A stretch of 64,000 bases of DNA from JAFAMS01 sp049520515 (lineage in GTDB: Bacteria > Vulcanimicrobiota > Vulcanimicrobiia > Vulcanimicrobiales > Vulcanimicrobiaceae). The stretch covers positions 62,001 to 126,000 of the forward strand of contig JBEKPS010000005.1 of assembly GCA_049520515.1 (NCBI GenBank), read 5' to 3'. Numbering within the stretch: the first letter of the stretch is position 1; each line of letters starts with the position of its first letter. Position numbers and translations under genes: made by a program. The notes below the pieces were generated by a model that saw nothing but the letters and a program-made list of their open reading frames with translations, was not told where the DNA came from and did no database searches. Shown piece by piece: positions 1 through 8,322 of the stretch.

Positions 1-495
1 GATTTCGACCGTTCGTCGCGTCAGCATTTCGTGATCGCGAACCGTGTGAATCGTATCGCCGTCGCGTAGCGCAACAATCAGCGCGCGCGCAAACGGTGAG
101 AACACGACGGGATGACCCGGTTTGCCGGCGCGCACCGGATAGGCAACGTCGTTCTCGCCGAGCTCGCCGATCATCCGCTCCACGAGCGTTGCGCTGACGA
201 GCGGCTTATCGCCCAGCAGCACCGCGATCGGATGCTCCGCCGGGACGACGGAATTTGCGAGCCGCAGCGAGTGCGCCATCCCGCGATCGGGCTCGTCATT
301 GATGACGATTTGAACGTTGTGCGGCAATACATCGAGCGGCACGGCCGGCGATGCGACGATGACGGTCGGAAAATCAGCGCACGCCTGGACAACGGCGTCC
401 AAAATCGTCCCGTCACGAAACGGTTTTGAGAGCTTTTCGCCGCCCATCCGCGTGCCGAGTCCGGCCGCGAGGACGACGCAGGTAGCTTCCCGCAT
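1..495 (-). CDS. MobA-like nucleotidyltransferase (5' part; 3' end outside window)
   Basis: Partial gene running off the left edge, 165 codons visible. The N-terminus has the NTP-transferase nucleotide loop LAAGLGTRMGGEK (residues 9-21) and the metal-binding aspartate in LLGDKPLV (about residue 96), typical of the MobA/MocA/CTP:molybdopterin cytidylyltransferase family (NTP_transf_3). Such enzymes transfer CMP or GMP to molybdopterin, but related members activate sugars or amines, so the substrate is left open. The ATG at 495 directly precedes the conserved loop. It is transcribed divergently from ilvE, with only 13 bp between the two start codons. No sign of damage in the visible part. Confidence 0.8.
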   Translation of the reverse strand, partial: MREATCVVLAAGLGTRMGGEKLSKPFRDGTILDAVVQACADFPTVIVASPAVPLDVLPHNVQIVINDEPDRGMAHSLRLANSVVPAEHPIAVLLGDKPLVSATLVERMIGELGENDVAYPVRAGKPGHPVVFSPFARALIVALRDGDTIHTVRDHEMLTRRTVEI

Positions 496-508
496 AATCA
501 CTCTCAAT

Positions 509-1450
509 ATGACTTCACCGCTCGCACCTCCCTCGATCGAATCGACCGACACCACCTATTGGTACGACGGACGCCTCGTCCAGCAGAGCGAGATCGTTAT
601 CGATCCGTACGCCCATGCGCTGCACTACGGCAGCGGCGTTTTTGAGGGCATTCGCTCCTACGAGACGGCGAGCGGGTCGGGAATTTTCCGCCTGCGCGAA
701 CACATCGAGCGCCTTTTCAGCTCGGCCGCCGAGTACGGTTTGACAATCAGGCAGTCCGTCGAGGACACGTGCCGCGCGACCGTCGAAACGGTCCGAGCCA
801 GCGGTCACAAATCGACGTACATTCGGCCACTCGTATTCTTCGGCGAGGGAAAGTTCGCGCTTGCGCCGCTCTTCCAAAAGAATGCCGTGCACGTGATGAT
901 CGCGGTGCGCGGATTTTCCGGAACGATCGCGCCCGGTGGTGACGCCGGATGCCGGCTAACGATTTCTCCGGTGATGAAAACGCCATCGAAGGCGATGGCA
1001 TCGACCGCTAAAGGCAGCGGCCACTACATGAACTCGATTCGCGCCCTCCACGAGGCTATGGAACGCGGCTTCGACGAGGCGTTGCTGCTCAACGATCGCG
1101 GCAACGTCGCCGAAGGAACCGGCGAGAACATCTTCTTGATCAAAGACGGCAAGTTGCGAACGAATCCAACAAGCGAAGACGTCTTGAACGGCATCACGCG
1201 CCGCAGCGCAATGGCGCTCGCACAAGATGCAGGGCTAACGGTCGACATCGGGCCGCTCACCAAAGAAGAGCTTTTTGCGGCCGATGAAGTCTTCTTGACG
1301 GGAACAGCAGCAGAATTGGTGGCCGTCGCGTCAGTCGACGATCACGTCTATCCGCGCGCGCATCCGATCACCGACAAACTTCACACGGCCTACAGTCGCG
1401 CAACGCGAGGCGAAGACCCCAAGCACAAAGACTGGGTCACACCGGTTTAA
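509..1450 (+). CDS. ilvE: Branched-chain amino acid aminotransferase (class IV, PLP)
   Basis: 313 aa. It interconverts Leu/Ile/Val and their 2-oxo acids with glutamate/2-oxoglutarate, in the cytoplasm. Class IV fold: N-terminal segment with YDGRLV and HYGSGVFEGIR (about residues 39-49), PLP lysine K168 in STAKGSGHYMNS, and the downstream cofactor motif NVAEGTGENIF. The ATG at 509 was chosen because conserved sequence starts soon after it and the frame upstream of it overlaps the divergent nucleotidyltransferase gene. The stop lies 1 bp from the convergent M13 peptidase stop. A close alternative is D-amino acid aminotransferase or aminodeoxychorismate lyase, but length and motifs fit IlvE best. 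Confidence 0.93.
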   Translation: MTSPLAPPSIESTDTTYWYDGRLVQQSEIVIDPYAHALHYGSGVFEGIRSYETASGSGIFRLREHIERLFSSAAEYGLTIRQSVEDTCRATVETVRASGHKSTYIRPLVFFGEGKFALAPLFQKNAVHVMIAVRGFSGTIAPGGDAGCRLTISPVMKTPSKAMASTAKGSGHYMNSIRALHEAMERGFDEALLLNDRGNVAEGTGENIFLIKDGKLRTNPTSEDVLNGITRRSAMALAQDAGLTVDIGPLTKEELFAADEVFLTGTAAELVAVASVDDHVYPRAHPITDKLHTAYSRATRGEDPKHKDWVTPV

Positions 1451-1451
1451 G

Positions 1452-3470
1452 TTACCAGAGCCCACACCGCCGGGAATCGTCGCGGATCATCGCATCGGTG
1501 GCTTTGCATCCGAACGCTGCCGCGAACTCGGGCATGTTCGCAACAGTCCCGTTCACGCGGAAAAAATCCGGCGGGTGCGGATCGCTGAGCGCTCGCGCGC
1601 GTGCCGACTCGGGTCGCGTCTGACCGGCCCAGACATGCGCGTAGCCGAGAAAGAATCGCTGCTCGGGCGTAAATCCGCCGATCGTTACACGTGGCTCCGA
1701 TGCCTGTGCATGTTCGAAGGCGCGGTACGCAATCGTCAGTCCGCCGAGATCTGCAATCGCTTCGCCTTCGACGAGTTGTCCGTTGAGCTTGAGATCGCCG
1801 ACCGAGAAGTTCGAATATTCGTCGATGAAGCACTGCGCGCGAATAGTAAAACCTGCCGCGTCCTGCGGCGTCCACCAATCGCGAAGGTTGCCGCGCTCGT
1901 CGTAACGCCGTCCCTCGTCGTCAAATCCGTGCGTCAGCTCGTGGCCGATGATCGCGCCGACGCTGCCGTAGTTCATCGCATCGTCCGCATCCGCGCGAAA
2001 ATCGAAGAACGGCGGCTGCAAGACGCCGGCCGGGAACACGATCTCATTGCGCTGTGGTGAGTAATACGCGTTGACCGTTTCCGGCGTCATTCCAAAATCA
2101 TCGTGCGAGACTGGCTTTCCGATCTTTGCAATCTCGAGCTTCGTATCGAACATGTCGGCGTGCTCGATATCGTCAACAAGCCAACCCGGATCGATTGTAA
2201 CGCCCGAATAATTCCGCCAGCGGTCGGGGTAACCGATCTTTCGTCCCATTGCCGCGAGCTTCGCAAGAGCGGCGTTGCGCGTCTCATCGCTCATCCAGGG
2301 AAGCGTCGTGATGTCGTCGCGCAGCGCCGCGACGAGGTTCCCGACCATTTTCTGGGCGCGGGCTCTCGCTTGGGGCGGGAACGCGTACGCCACCCATATG
2401 CGACCGAGAGCATCTCCAAGCTCTGCATCGATCAGATTGACGCAACGCTCCCAGCGAACCGGCTGCGCCTTGACGCCGGTCAGATCCGACGCGAACGCGA
2501 AATCTTCATTGACGAAACCCTTCGAAAGCCAGGGTGCATAAGACGTCAGCACCCGCCAACGCAGATACGCCTTGAGATCCTCGATTGGCGTCGACGCCAG
2601 TTGCGCGTCGAGTGCTTCGAGATACGCAACCTGCGAAAGATTGAGATCGTCGAACTTCGGAAAACCGCGCGCGTTGAAATAATGGTCCCAGTCGATGTGC
2701 GGAGCATCGCGTGCAAGCTCGGTGCGCGTTATCAAATGGTAGGTGTTGTTCGGATCGCGCCGCTCGACGTTCGTCAACTGGACCTTCGCCATCCCCGTTT
2801 CGATCGCGAGGACGCTCTGTGCTTCAGCTGCGGCTCTCGCTCGATCGTCGCCGGCGAGAACGAATATCGCTGCTATGTGTTGGCCGAATTGGGCGCGCAA
2901 CTTGACCGATTTATCGTCGTTGCGCGTGTAGTAATCTCGGTCGGGGAGTGAGAGACCATCCGGAATGATGATCGCAATCTCGCGGTCGCTATCCTTGGCG
3001 TCGATCGCCGAGGTCGCTTCGAAAAACGAGTCGATCTCGCGGCGGTGAAGCTCGATCAGGGCGCCCGTCAGTGACGGCAGATCGTTTACGGCTGCGATGC
3101 GCCCCAACAGCGGCCCAAGCGGTCCGATGCCGGCGCGTTCGGCCGCGCCTTCATTCATACACGCAGCATAGAAGTCGCCTATACGTTGGCGGTCCCCGAA
3201 TACCAGCGGATCGTGAGCGGCGTCTTCGAGGATTTCATGCGAAATTTGGAGATTGTGCGATGCAAGGTCGTCGAACGCCGTAACGGTCGAGCTATCCGCC
3301 GGAATCGGATGATGCGCGACCCATCCGCCGTTGGCAAACTGAAAGAAGTTCGCACATGCGGGACACGTACGATCTAGGTTCGCAGTGTCGAGTACCGACG
3401 CGAGCAGGCGGGCCGGAATGCAGAGCGCGACGAGTGCGACGAGTGCTAAGCCGTGGAGCAACCTCAACAC
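1452..3470 (-). CDS. M13 family zinc metallopeptidase (neprilysin/PepO-like), exported
   Basis: 672 aa, the usual size for M13. The first ~24 residues are a hydrophobic Sec signal peptide (LHGLALVALVALCIPARLLA), so it acts outside the cytoplasm. N-terminal M13 domain, then the catalytic domain with zinc motif IIGHELTHGFDDEGR (HELTH about residues 510-514), third ligand region EGEAIADLGG (about 567-576), and the C-terminal CGLW signature matching the family's terminal CxxW. Expected to cut small peptides. Complete and intact; convergent with ilvE and separated from rplL by a terminator hairpin. Confidence 0.93.
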   Translation of the reverse strand: MLRLLHGLALVALVALCIPARLLASVLDTANLDRTCPACANFFQFANGGWVAHHPIPADSSTVTAFDDLASHNLQISHEILEDAAHDPLVFGDRQRIGDFYAACMNEGAAERAGIGPLGPLLGRIAAVNDLPSLTGALIELHRREIDSFFEATSAIDAKDSDREIAIIIPDGLSLPDRDYYTRNDDKSVKLRAQFGQHIAAIFVLAGDDRARAAAEAQSVLAIETGMAKVQLTNVERRDPNNTYHLITRTELARDAPHIDWDHYFNARGFPKFDDLNLSQVAYLEALDAQLASTPIEDLKAYLRWRVLTSYAPWLSKGFVNEDFAFASDLTGVKAQPVRWERCVNLIDAELGDALGRIWVAYAFPPQARARAQKMVGNLVAALRDDITTLPWMSDETRNAALAKLAAMGRKIGYPDRWRNYSGVTIDPGWLVDDIEHADMFDTKLEIAKIGKPVSHDDFGMTPETVNAYYSPQRNEIVFPAGVLQPPFFDFRADADDAMNYGSVGAIIGHELTHGFDDEGRRYDERGNLRDWWTPQDAAGFTIRAQCFIDEYSNFSVGDLKLNGQLVEGEAIADLGGLTIAYRAFEHAQASEPRVTIGGFTPEQRFFLGYAHVWAGQTRPESARARALSDPHPPDFFRVNGTVANMPEFAAAFGCKATDAMIRDDSRRCGLW

Positions 3471-3513
3471 GACTCAGGTTCGCGCGAATCAGCGCGAGGA
3501 GCCTTCTAAATGG

Positions 3514-3538
3514 ATCGGGGCGCTTGACGCGCCCCGAT
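3514..3538 (-). terminator. Terminator hairpin of the rplJ-rplL transcript
   Basis: Ten-base perfect inverted repeat ATCGGGGCGC / GCGCCCCGAT with a 5-base loop, just downstream of the rplL stop and upstream of the M13 peptidase start. The U-tract on the minus strand is weak (CCATTT). Confidence 0.65.
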
Positions 3539-3543
3539 TATTT

Positions 3544-3915
3544 CTACTTAATTTCGACTTTCGCGCCGACTTCTTCGAGCTTGGCCTTGATCTTCTCGGC
3601 TTCGTCCATCGGAATGCCGGTCTTGATCGGCTTGGGTGCGCTCTCGACGAATGCTTTCGCTTCCGTGAGACCGAGGCTCGTGACTTCGCGAACCGCCTTA
3701 ATGACTTTGATCTTCTCGGCACCGACTTCGGTCAGCACTGCATCGAACTCGGTCTTGACTTCCGGCGCCGCTGCTGCGGCTCCGCCTGCGGCTGCAACGA
3801 CGGCAACTGGTGCGGCCGCGCTCACGCCATACTTCTCTTCAAGCTGCTTCACGAGATCCGCAAGCTCGAGAACGGTGAGATTGTCGATTGAATTGATAAT
3901 TTCTGCTAATGCCAT
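3544..3915 (-). CDS. rplL: 50S ribosomal protein L7/L12
   Basis: 123 aa. It forms the flexible ribosomal stalk that recruits translation GTPases by binding L10. Layout: N-terminal dimerisation helices (LTVLELADLVKQLEEKYGV), Ala/Gly-rich hinge (about residues 33-51), C-terminal globular domain with the conserved KIKVIKAVREVTSLGLTEAK segment and terminal EEVGAKVEIK. Full length. It follows rplJ by 18 bp and is co-transcribed; rpoB/rpoC, usually next, do not follow. Confidence 0.98.
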   Translation of the reverse strand: MALAEIINSIDNLTVLELADLVKQLEEKYGVSAAAPVAVVAAAGGAAAAAPEVKTEFDAVLTEVGAEKIKVIKAVREVTSLGLTEAKAFVESAPKPIKTGIPMDEAEKIKAKLEEVGAKVEIK

Positions 3916-3933
3916 GATGATGCTCCTTGTGAA

Positions 3934-4458
3934 CTAGGCCGCTGCGGATTTCTTCTCGCGAATTGCATTGAGGACACGAACGAGACCGCTTTGATTGCCT
4001 GAGAGAACGGTGACGAGACCACGCATTGGGCTCGAGAGAGAACCGACGAGCCTTGCGAGCAGCTCGAGTCTCGACGGCAATGATGCGAGCGTCGCGACTT
4101 GCTTCGCGTCGACGATCCGTCCGTCAATGTACGCGGCTTTGACCCTGACGGGCTTCGTCGCGTCGGAAAATTGCTTGAGTGCTTTGGCGGGCGCAACCGG
4201 ATCGGCACCGCCGAAGACGATCGCCGTCGGTCCCGCCAGAAATTCCTCAACCTTGGCTGCAAGCTCGTCGCCGGCAGCGCGCTTGAACAGCGTATTCTTG
4301 ACGACGGTGTACGTCGTGCCGTCTTTACGCAGCTCGGCGCGGAGCTTGGTGATCTCCTCGACCGTGAGGCCGACGTAGTCGGTGAAAAACAAATTCGGCG
4401 ACTTTGCGATGCGCTCGCGCAGATCTTCGATCGTCGATTCTTTTTTGGCGGTTGGCAT
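3934..4458 (-). CDS. rplJ: 50S ribosomal protein L10
   Basis: 174 aa. It anchors L7/L12 dimers to 23S rRNA at the stalk base and in many bacteria represses its own mRNA. The N-terminal domain shows the family pattern FFTDYVGLTVEEITKLR and TYTVVKNTLFKRA; the C-terminal helix that carries L12 ends in AIREKKSAAA. First gene of an rplJ-rplL operon with its own promoter (4681-4710), L10 leader (4621-4665) and attenuator hairpin (4499-4529). It sits 21 kb from rplK-rplA, with which it is normally contiguous. Confidence 0.98.
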   Translation of the reverse strand: MPTAKKESTIEDLRERIAKSPNLFFTDYVGLTVEEITKLRAELRKDGTTYTVVKNTLFKRAAGDELAAKVEEFLAGPTAIVFGGADPVAPAKALKQFSDATKPVRVKAAYIDGRIVDAKQVATLASLPSRLELLARLVGSLSSPMRGLVTVLSGNQSGLVRVLNAIREKKSAAA

Positions 4459-4498
4459 GATCGGGTTCCTTAATATCGCGGCTCAAGCCACGGTAATG

Positions 4499-4529
4499 AA
4501 AAACGCCTCCGCAGACATCTGCGAGGCGT
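4499..4529 (-). terminator. Attenuator hairpin in the rplJL leader
   Basis: On the minus strand ACGCCT/AGGCGT and CGCAGA/TCTGCG arms form a 12-bp stem with one bulge, followed directly by five T. It lies 40-70 nt upstream of the rplJ ATG and downstream of the L10-binding leader, so it fits an intrinsic terminator used for autogenous attenuation rather than a terminator of an upstream gene. Confidence 0.7.
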
Positions 4530-4561
4530 CACGATTGTAGTGAGGGCAGGGCCCTCTCTTT

Positions 4562-4608
4562 GTCATCCCGAGCGTAGGCGCGAAGCGCCGTAGTTCGAGG
4601 GACAGCGG
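4562..4608. repeat. REP-like dispersed repeat copy inside the rplJL leader
   Basis: Shares GTCATCCCGAGCG at one end and TCGAGGGACAGCGG at the other with a copy at 43402-43450. The core here is GGCGC-GAA-GCGCC, a small hairpin. Short imperfect palindromes bounded by CATCCCGAGCG / CGAGGGA are common in several bacterial phyla; function is unknown. Confidence 0.55.
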
Positions 4609-4620
4609 AAATCGTGGCTT

Positions 4621-4665
4621 ACCTCGGTAGGCATGAATTAAGGGAGTCGCCTCCCACCTACGGTC
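4621..4665 (-). ncRNA. Ribosomal protein L10 leader (autoregulatory RNA)
   Basis: Minus-strand RNA contains CCGTAGGTG...TTAATTCATGCCTACCGAGGT. The paired GTAGGT/CCTACC arms and the GCC(T)CCGAGGT tail match the conserved core of the L10 leader (Rfam L10_leader class) seen upstream of rplJ in many bacteria. It begins about 10 nt after the predicted transcription start. L10 or L10(L12)4 binding here would promote the downstream attenuator. Confidence 0.8.
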
Positions 4666-4680
4666 ATTGGAGCCTCGCGC

Positions 4681-4710
4681 ATCATATAAGGAAAGCGGCC
4701 CCGGCGTCAA
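4681..4710 (-). promoter_or_regulatory. Sigma-70-type promoter of rplJ-rplL
   Basis: Minus strand TTGACG, 18-bp spacer, TATGAT. The predicted start near 4674 places the L10 leader at the 5' end of the transcript. Confidence 0.7.
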
Positions 4711-4812
4711 GCGCGGCCTTAGAAACCTAGACCGGTGCGCACTGGTGTGCAATTGAGGACAGACCCCCTGATTCACACCTGATAGCCTCAGAGTTCAGAA
4801 CGGGGTCCTCAT

Positions 4813-5619
4813 TTGGGCGTCTCCAGCTTTGGTTTCGACATGTTGATAGAAGAAGCGCCCCTCATCCAAGAGCTCCGGCTGGAGCTTGCCTCAAAACAAG
4901 CAATAGTCGATGCCCTCATGAAGGGTTTTCAGAAGGTTGACTTCCCTGTCGTCGACGGACTCGCGTTCGACGTCCTTTACAAGCCGATGGCGGCAATCGA
5001 GCAGCTGGGCGGCGATTGGTACGACGTCTTCATCTTGCCCGATGGACGAATCGCATTCTCAGTCGGCGATGTGTGCGGAAGAGGGCCCGGATCGGCTGTG
5101 AAGATGGCGCAAGCCAAACAGGCAATCTTCATCGCGGCATCGCTTCGGCGCAACAATCCCATGCCGATACCGGTGTTGGATCAAACGAACCAAGTGATTT
5201 TCCTCAATAACAACCACGTCGAGTTTACTACGGCGCTCTACGGCGTGATCGATACCGCCACGCGGAACGTGACATATGCCTCCGCAGGTCACTGTCCGCC
5301 GATCCTGGCGAAGCGCGGAGAGGATGCCAGCATCCTGCCCAATCACGGCTTTGCGCTTGGCGTCGAGCGCAACTTGCCTGACCTCATCCGAGAGCATAGT
5401 TTCACGTACGAGAGTGGTTCGCTGTTGGTATTGTACACGGACGGGACGATCGAGTCGTCTCACAACATGGAGGAAGGCGAGAAGCGCCTGCTCGACGCGT
5501 CGCGCGATGCTCTAGTCCAAAACGCTACGAGCCCCGCAAAGTTTATTGTCGAACGCGTGCTACGCGAAGAACCGCTCTACCCTGATGATGTGGCGGTCTT
5601 AACGATTCTTTTCGACTAG
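4813..5619 (+). CDS. SpoIIE-type PP2C serine/threonine phosphatase
   Basis: 268 aa from a TTG start; an ATG at 4840 is an equally possible start. It is a near-bare phosphatase domain with motifs IEQLGGDWYDVF, FSVGDVCGRGPGSA, YASAGHCPP and LYTDGTIES, and metal-binding aspartates in GGDWYD and the final PDDVAVL. This family removes phosphate from anti-anti-sigma (STAS) proteins in partner-switching stress pathways. There is no sensor domain beyond a ~50-residue N-terminal helix, so input must come from another protein. No STAS or sigma gene is adjacent. Confidence 0.87.
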   Translation: MGVSSFGFDMLIEEAPLIQELRLELASKQAIVDALMKGFQKVDFPVVDGLAFDVLYKPMAAIEQLGGDWYDVFILPDGRIAFSVGDVCGRGPGSAVKMAQAKQAIFIAASLRRNNPMPIPVLDQTNQVIFLNNNHVEFTTALYGVIDTATRNVTYASAGHCPPILAKRGEDASILPNHGFALGVERNLPDLIREHSFTYESGSLLVLYTDGTIESSHNMEEGEKRLLDASRDALVQNATSPAKFIVERVLREEPLYPDDVAVLTILFD

Positions 5620-5671
5620 CGAGTCTGCACCGCGGCCCTCGCGGTTGACGGGCGGCCCCAGGGATGCTATT

Positions 5672-5701
5672 TTACCTATTAGTTATTTAACTCACAGGTA
5701 A
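5672..5701. promoter_or_regulatory. Nested inverted repeats upstream of the arsR-type operon
   Basis: Outer repeat TTACCT-N18-AGGTAA encloses an imperfect palindrome TTAGTTATTTAACTCA (5679-5694). It ends 6 bp before the regulator's ATG, the expected place for an autoregulatory operator of the ArsR protein. The A/T-rich stretch contrasts with surrounding DNA. Confidence 0.5.
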
Positions 5702-5707
5702 CTTAAC

Positions 5708-6043
5708 ATGACAGCCACCCAACTCGACTCGACCTTCTCGGCCCTCGCCGACCCAACGCGCCGCGCGATCCTCGCGCGCCTGAGCAAGGGCCAAGCCTCG
5801 GTGACCGAGCTGGCGACCCCGTTCAAGCTCAGCATGCCCGCGATTACCAAGCACCTCAAAGTGCTCGAGCGCGCCGGTCTGATCTCGCGCGGGCGCCAGG
5901 CGCAGTGGCGACCGTGCCGGCTCGAAGCACAGCCGCTCCGCGAGGCTGCGGATTGGATCGAGCACTACCGCCGCTTCTTCGATGAGAGCCTCGAGCGTCT
6001 CGACGATTACCTCCGCGAAATTCAGCGCAAGGAGAAACCATGA
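5708..6043 (+). CDS. ArsR/SmtB-family winged-helix regulator
   Basis: 111 aa. The helix-turn-helix is LADPTRRAILARLSKGQASVTELATPF..SMPAITKHLKVLERAGLI (residues ~12-60), followed by the wing. No metal-binding cysteines, as in the subgroup paired with SRPBCC/AHSA1 proteins. It overlaps the next gene by ATGA, so both are translated together. Likely a repressor of its own operon through the inverted repeats immediately upstream; the ligand is unknown. Confidence 0.9.
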   Translation: MTATQLDSTFSALADPTRRAILARLSKGQASVTELATPFKLSMPAITKHLKVLERAGLISRGRQAQWRPCRLEAQPLREAADWIEHYRRFFDESLERLDDYLREIQRKEKP

Positions 6044-6933
6044 TTGCAGCCGCCAACGAAATCGCAATGACGCGGACGTTTGATGCTCCGCGCGAGCTGG
6101 TCTTCGCAATGTGGACGAGTCCCGATCACGTTGCGTGGTGGTTTGGTCCCAAAGGCTTTACGATGTCGATCGAATCGATGGACGTCCGTCCCGGCGGCTC
6201 GTGGAAATTCGTGATGCACGGACCCGACGGACGCGATTACGACAATCACATCGTCTACAGCGTCGTCGAGTCGCCTTCGCGCTTGTGCTACTCGCACATC
6301 GCGCCAAAATTCGACGTCGAGATCACGTTCGAAGATGTCGACGGAAAGACACGCCTCACCAGTCGCATGATCTTCGACACCGCCGAGACCCGCAATCGAA
6401 TCGCCGAGGAACACCGGGCGATCCAAGGTTTGGAACAGACCCTCTCACGGCTCTCGGAACTCGCGGGATATACGGCGACGGCGGCTGCGACCGCCGGACC
6501 AGAGATGGTCGCGACCCGCGTCTTCGATGCGCCGCGTGAGCTCGTGTTCAAAGCTCAGACCGATCGCGACATGATGATGCGCTGGTGGGGACCACACCAC
6601 ACCAAGAATCTCTCGGTCGACATCGACTTACGCGTCGGTGGCGAGTGGCACGTCAAGCAGGATGCGTTCGGCGCGATCCACGATTTCAGCGGAAAATATC
6701 TCGAAATCGATCCGCCCTCGCGACTCGTTATGACGTTCGTATGGGGCGGCGCGCCCGAAGATACCGTCACCTCGTACGTCGCCTTCGAAGACGAAGGCGG
6801 CAAGACGCGTTTAACGAGTCGCATCGTTTTCAGCTCGCTCGCGATGCGCGACCGGATGATCTCACAAGGAATGGCCGGCGGCATGATGCAGAGCAACGAA
6901 CGCCTCGACTCGCTCCTCGAGGAGATGCAGTAA
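6040..6933 (+). CDS. Tandem SRPBCC (AHSA1-like) protein
   Basis: 297 aa made of two complete AHSA1-type START-fold domains: one from EIAMTRTFDAPRELVFAMWTS to about residue 145, the second from VATRVFDAPRELVFKAQTD to the C-terminus. Each has the PRELVF helix, a WWG loop and LTSRMIF/LTSRIVF strand. Single-domain versions usually accompany ArsR regulators; here two are fused. Each forms a hydrophobic cavity that may bind a small lipid-like ligand. Co-translated with the regulator (ATGA overlap); ligand unknown. Confidence 0.88.
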   Translation: MIAAANEIAMTRTFDAPRELVFAMWTSPDHVAWWFGPKGFTMSIESMDVRPGGSWKFVMHGPDGRDYDNHIVYSVVESPSRLCYSHIAPKFDVEITFEDVDGKTRLTSRMIFDTAETRNRIAEEHRAIQGLEQTLSRLSELAGYTATAAATAGPEMVATRVFDAPRELVFKAQTDRDMMMRWWGPHHTKNLSVDIDLRVGGEWHVKQDAFGAIHDFSGKYLEIDPPSRLVMTFVWGGAPEDTVTSYVAFEDEGGKTRLTSRIVFSSLAMRDRMISQGMAGGMMQSNERLDSLLEEMQ

Positions 6934-7112
6934 TGGGGATCGCCGTTCTCGTCGCCCGCATCCTACTCGGGCTCATATTCTTCGTCTTTGGACTAAACGG
7001 GTTCTTCTTGTTCATGCCCGCGCCGCCGCTCAGCGGTGACGTCGGCAATTTGATGTCAGCGATCGTGGCATGGCCACAGCGAGCCGCGTTCGCCGAGTTC
7101 TTCGCAACCTAG
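6933..7112 (+). pseudogene. Truncated DoxX-family membrane protein
   Basis: 59 codons from an ATG overlapping the previous stop (TAATG). The residues present, starting MGIAVLVARILLGLIFFVFG and continuing NGFFLFMPAPPL, match the first transmembrane helix and loop of DoxX-like proteins, which usually have about 120-140 residues and four helices. The frame stops after EFFAT and a terminator follows at once, so helices 2-4 are missing. It is either a decayed remnant or a one-helix derivative that is still co-expressed with the SRPBCC protein. Confidence 0.7.
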
Positions 7113-7113
7113 G

Positions 7114-8322
7114 TTATGACGCCGGTGCTGGAACCGGCGTCAGATTTTTCTCAGTTGTGACGAACATCGTGAAGACGGCGAATATTCCGAACAAAATGGC
7201 CGCCGCTACGATTGCGTTATACAAGCCGATCTTGTTCGCCGTGAAGCCGACTGCAATTGCGGGCACACTGAAACCAAGATTCGTCACGACGAGAAATGCG
7301 GAGAGCAGCTCGGCGCGGTGTTCAGGTTCTGCGATTCGGTTCACGATGTTGAGGCCGGCCATGTACGATAGGCCGTTACCGGCGCCGACGATCGCGATCG
7401 CGATGCAAATCAACGGATAGACATGATACGGAACCGCGATCAAGAGCAGCCACAACCCTGCGCCGAGCGCGAGCATTCCGGCAATGATGACCACACGGCT
7501 TCGCAGGCCGCCGGCGATGAGCGCAGCGGTTACAAGTCCCGCTTGCACGAGCGTCACGACGCAGGTACCGACGAGCAAATTGTGCAGATCGAGCGACCGC
7601 ACAAGAAACGATGGTATCAGCGACGCAAAGATGGCAACCGTCGCCCAACCGATGAATGCCTCGAGCGCCGCAAGAGAAAACGGCCGTCGAATTGCTGCGG
7701 GTATCGTCGGCAAGCCATGATGTCCCGCAGACGCCAGATGCGGACACGTTGGGACGCGCGAAACTGCGGCAGCAACGCATGCCACGATCGCGATGTGCGC
7801 GAGGAACGGCAACGTCGTCGGAAATGGGGCGTATTGTCCGAGGGCGCCGCTGAGAATAGCGCCCGACGACGCGCCGATCCCCGTCCCGATCAGCACGACC
7901 TCGCCGGCGAGACGCTGCATTCCAACATCCATCCATTCGCGAACCGCAGCAGCACCGGTACCGATCCCTATGCCAAGCGAGACCCCTTGCAAAATCCGTC
8001 CCGCTACGAGCCACCAGAAGCCGTCCGCGAATGCAAACACGAGCGAGCCCATCGCCGAGAAGCCCAACGCGATCAACAACGTCTTGCGTCGCCCGATCTC
8101 GTCGGAGATTCCACCTAAGAAGAGCATAGACGGAACCAGAGACGCCGCGAAGAGAGCGAACACGAGCGTTACCTGGCCGGGCGATAATCCCCAGTCGCGC
8201 CGGTAAAGCTCGTAGAGTGGCGTCGGCATATAAGCGCCCGCAAGTAAGGCGCCGATCGCGGCTGCGGCAATGGGGTATTTCCCGGCGGCCGGATTCGTGT
8301 TAGAAGACACGTATGAAAGCAT
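7114..8322 (-). CDS. MFS transporter (drug/metabolite efflux type)
   Basis: 402 aa with about twelve hydrophobic helices. The MFS signature between helices 2 and 3 is present as GGISDEIGRRKTLLIALGF; helix 4-5 has RILQGVSLGIGIGTGAA. It belongs to the drug:H+ antiporter type by general shape; the substrate cannot be told. The ATG at 8322 overlaps the first 10 bases of the divergent DUF1330 gene; a GTG four codons in (8310) would remove the overlap. Confidence 0.88.
   Translation of the reverse strand: MLSYVSSNTNPAAGKYPIAAAAIGALLAGAYMPTPLYELYRRDWGLSPGQVTLVFALFAASLVPSMLFLGGISDEIGRRKTLLIALGFSAMGSLVFAFADGFWWLVAGRILQGVSLGIGIGTGAAAVREWMDVGMQRLAGEVVLIGTGIGASSGAILSGALGQYAPFPTTLPFLAHIAIVACVAAAVSRVPTCPHLASAGHHGLPTIPAAIRRPFSLAALEAFIGWATVAIFASLIPSFLVRSLDLHNLLVGTCVVTLVQAGLVTAALIAGGLRSRVVIIAGMLALGAGLWLLLIAVPYHVYPLICIAIAIVGAGNGLSYMAGLNIVNRIAEPEHRAELLSAFLVVTNLGFSVPAIAVGFTANKIGLYNAIVAAAILFGIFAVFTMFVTTEKNLTPVPAPAS
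7118..7148 (+). terminator. Intrinsic terminator of the arsR-SRPBCC-doxX operon
   Basis: GACGCCGG, 8-base loop, CCGGCGTC followed by AGATTTTT. It lies within the last codons of the convergent MFS gene. Confidence 0.8.

Noticed and set aside
2103..2951. Long plus-strand frame opposite the M13 peptidase
   Set aside because: Arg/Leu-rich shadow of a well-conserved gene; no motif, no ribosome-binding site.
4750..4812. GAGGACAGACCCC / GGGGTCCTC inverted repeat as a terminator or mobile-element end
   Set aside because: Arms are imperfect and no T-tract or transposase accompanies them. Only a possible relic.
7423..8118. Hydrophilic frame opposite the MFS transporter
   Set aside because: Arg/Asp/Gln-rich reverse complement of membrane helices.
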